A stretch of 53,132 nucleotides of DNA from Pseudomonadota bacterium (GTDB lineage Bacteria; Desulfobacterota; Desulfobacteria; Desulfobacterales; Desulfolunaceae), in assembly GCA_018818835.1 (NCBI GenBank), contig JAHIRD010000013.1:1-53132 (forward strand). The letters are read 5' to 3'. Under the pieces are notes generated by a model, which worked only from the letters and a program-made list of their open reading frames with translations, did no database searches and was not told the DNA's origin. A program made the position numbers and the translations under genes. Shown here piece after piece: positions 52,608-53,132 of the stretch. Within the stretch, counting starts at the first letter, position 1; each line of letters begins with the position of its first letter.

Positions 52608-52925
52608 ATGGCGGTCGTTGTAAAATACATCGTTGTAAGAAACGGAGTTGAAAAAATGACATTTACAAGTAAGAAAGAGGCAGACGCTTACGACAAAATG
52701 CTTGATATCGCCGATGACCTCTACGAGTTCATCGGGACAGCCGGTCTGGATATCAAAGAAGAGCTTCTGGAAGATCTTTCTCTGTTTTTGTCCCAAAATA
52801 AAGACCCGGTCATGAATATACTCAAAGGCATTAAACTCAAGGGGAAACCCGAGGCTCCGGCCAAAAAGGACGAGGATAAAAAGAAAAGTGACCCGCCCAA
52901 AGAAAAGCCCGCTCCTAAAAAATAA
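52608..52925 (+). CDS. yebG: YebG-family DNA-damage-inducible protein
   Basis: A 105-residue protein. The opening MAVVVKYIVVRNGVEKMTFT and SKKEADAYDKMLDIADDL match E. coli YebG closely. The C-terminal ~35 residues are a low-complexity Lys/Pro/Asp tail. In E. coli the gene is under LexA control; no E. coli-type LexA box is seen in the 64 bases upstream, though LexA sites differ among delta-proteobacteria. The biochemical function is unknown. A GGGAG ribosome-binding site and a strong terminator frame it. Confidence 0.92.
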   Translation: MAVVVKYIVVRNGVEKMTFTSKKEADAYDKMLDIADDLYEFIGTAGLDIKEELLEDLSLFLSQNKDPVMNILKGIKLKGKPEAPAKKDEDKKKSDPPKEKPAPKK

Positions 52926-52927
52926 AG

Positions 52928-52951
52928 AAAAGCCGCCTTCGGGCGGCTTTT
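52928..52951 (+). terminator. Rho-independent terminator after yebG
   Basis: A perfect ten-base stem (AAAAGCCGCC with GGCGGCTTTT) has a TTCG tetraloop and is followed by a T-rich stretch. It starts three bases after the yebG stop codon. Confidence 0.93.
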
Positions 52952-53002
52952 CTTATTCACCATTGAAAAGATGAAAATAAGAAAATAAGGGACAGGCAAA
53001 TA

Positions 53003-53132
53003 GTGCGGCCGGGCAAGGTCGTGTAATCGAGCGGGTGAGAATCCCGTCCCGGAAGGAAGGCCATCCACCGGGTAGCGAGTCTTTGGAGGCGATGTGGTAA
53101 CACAGCGCTTTAAGCGTAGGACAGCGAGCAGA
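53003..53132 (+). mobile_element. 5' part of a group II intron (runs off the window)
   Basis: From 53003 the sequence reads GTGCGGCCGGGCAAGG, with the GTGYG start typical of bacterial group II introns. It continues with domain-I-like stem-loops: GAGCGGGTGAGAATCCCGTC and, further on, GGTAGCGAGTC and TAGGACAGCGAGCAGA. The pattern resembles the 5' end of retroelement-type group II introns I know from environmental bacteria. The reverse transcriptase and 3' end must lie beyond the window. It sits about 50 bases after the yebG terminator. Confidence 0.72.

Noticed and set aside
1-53132. CRISPR arrays, tRNA or rRNA genes
   Set aside because: I saw no regularly spaced identical repeats and no tRNA or rRNA signatures; the short repeats present are irregular and have no spacers.

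Overview
The window looks like a chromosomal piece of a motile, Gram-negative sulfate-reducer-type bacterium of the Desulfobacterales. This is an inference from gene content and style: a delta-proteobacterial flagellar order (flhB-flhA-flhF-flhG-fliA), many receiver-rich hybrid kinases, a TRAP transporter with a TatT lipoprotein, and a YebG gene. No 16S or other taxonomic marker is present. Coding density is high, and nearly all genes read through without frameshifts.

Layout. 0.4-2.1 kb (minus): ccdA, a periplasmic thioredoxin and a NUDIX hydrolase. 2.5-10 kb (plus): a chemotaxis operon, cheA-cheW-cheB-cheR, followed by a HEAT-repeat protein ending in a receiver domain; there is no cheY. 10.3-16.3 kb (plus): a class A penicillin-binding protein, then a TRAP transporter set (TatT-like lipoprotein, DctP, DctQ, DctM). 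16.4-16.9 kb (minus): a RelE/Phd-type toxin-antitoxin pair with its own promoter. 17.2-22.3 kb (minus): two large hybrid histidine kinases. 22.5-40.1 kb (minus): one very long flagellar gene run. In transcription order it is motA, motB, a motB-like gene, fliL, fliM, fliN, fliO, fliP, fliQ, fliR, flhB, flhA, flhF, flhG, fliA, a FliL-like protein with a motif array, two small genes, a fliK-like gene and a small flhB-like gene. A textbook sigma-54 promoter lies upstream of motA. 40.4-44.7 kb (minus): fliK-flgD-flgE with a second sigma-54-like promoter and a terminator. 45.1-46.7 kb: a methyl-accepting chemotaxis protein. 47-50 kb: small hypotheticals, an MltB-type lytic transglycosylase and a PHP phosphatase. 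49.8-52.9 kb (plus): radA, rlmE, yebC, yebG. The last ~130 bases look like the 5' end of a group II intron that runs off the window.

How it fits together. The che operon supplies sensory phosphorelay components, the MCP supplies an input, and the flagellar run supplies the export gate (FliPQR-FlhBA), switch (FliMN), stator (MotA and two MotB-like proteins), placement GTPase/ATPase (FlhF/FlhG) and the late sigma factor FliA. Basal-body rod, MS-ring, export ATPase and flagellin genes are not in this window.

The most interesting item is the 511-residue protein at 25529-27064. Its cytoplasmic part carries ten tandem copies of a motif that looks like the CheY-P-binding N-terminal peptide of FliM. 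A membrane segment and a FliL-like periplasmic domain follow. Such a protein could be a multivalent docking array for phosphorylated receiver domains, tethered at the stator. Also notable are a MotB-like protein without the proton-channel aspartate, a MITE-like repeat family with one copy between fliP and fliQ, and a receiver-tailed HEAT-repeat protein in the che operon.
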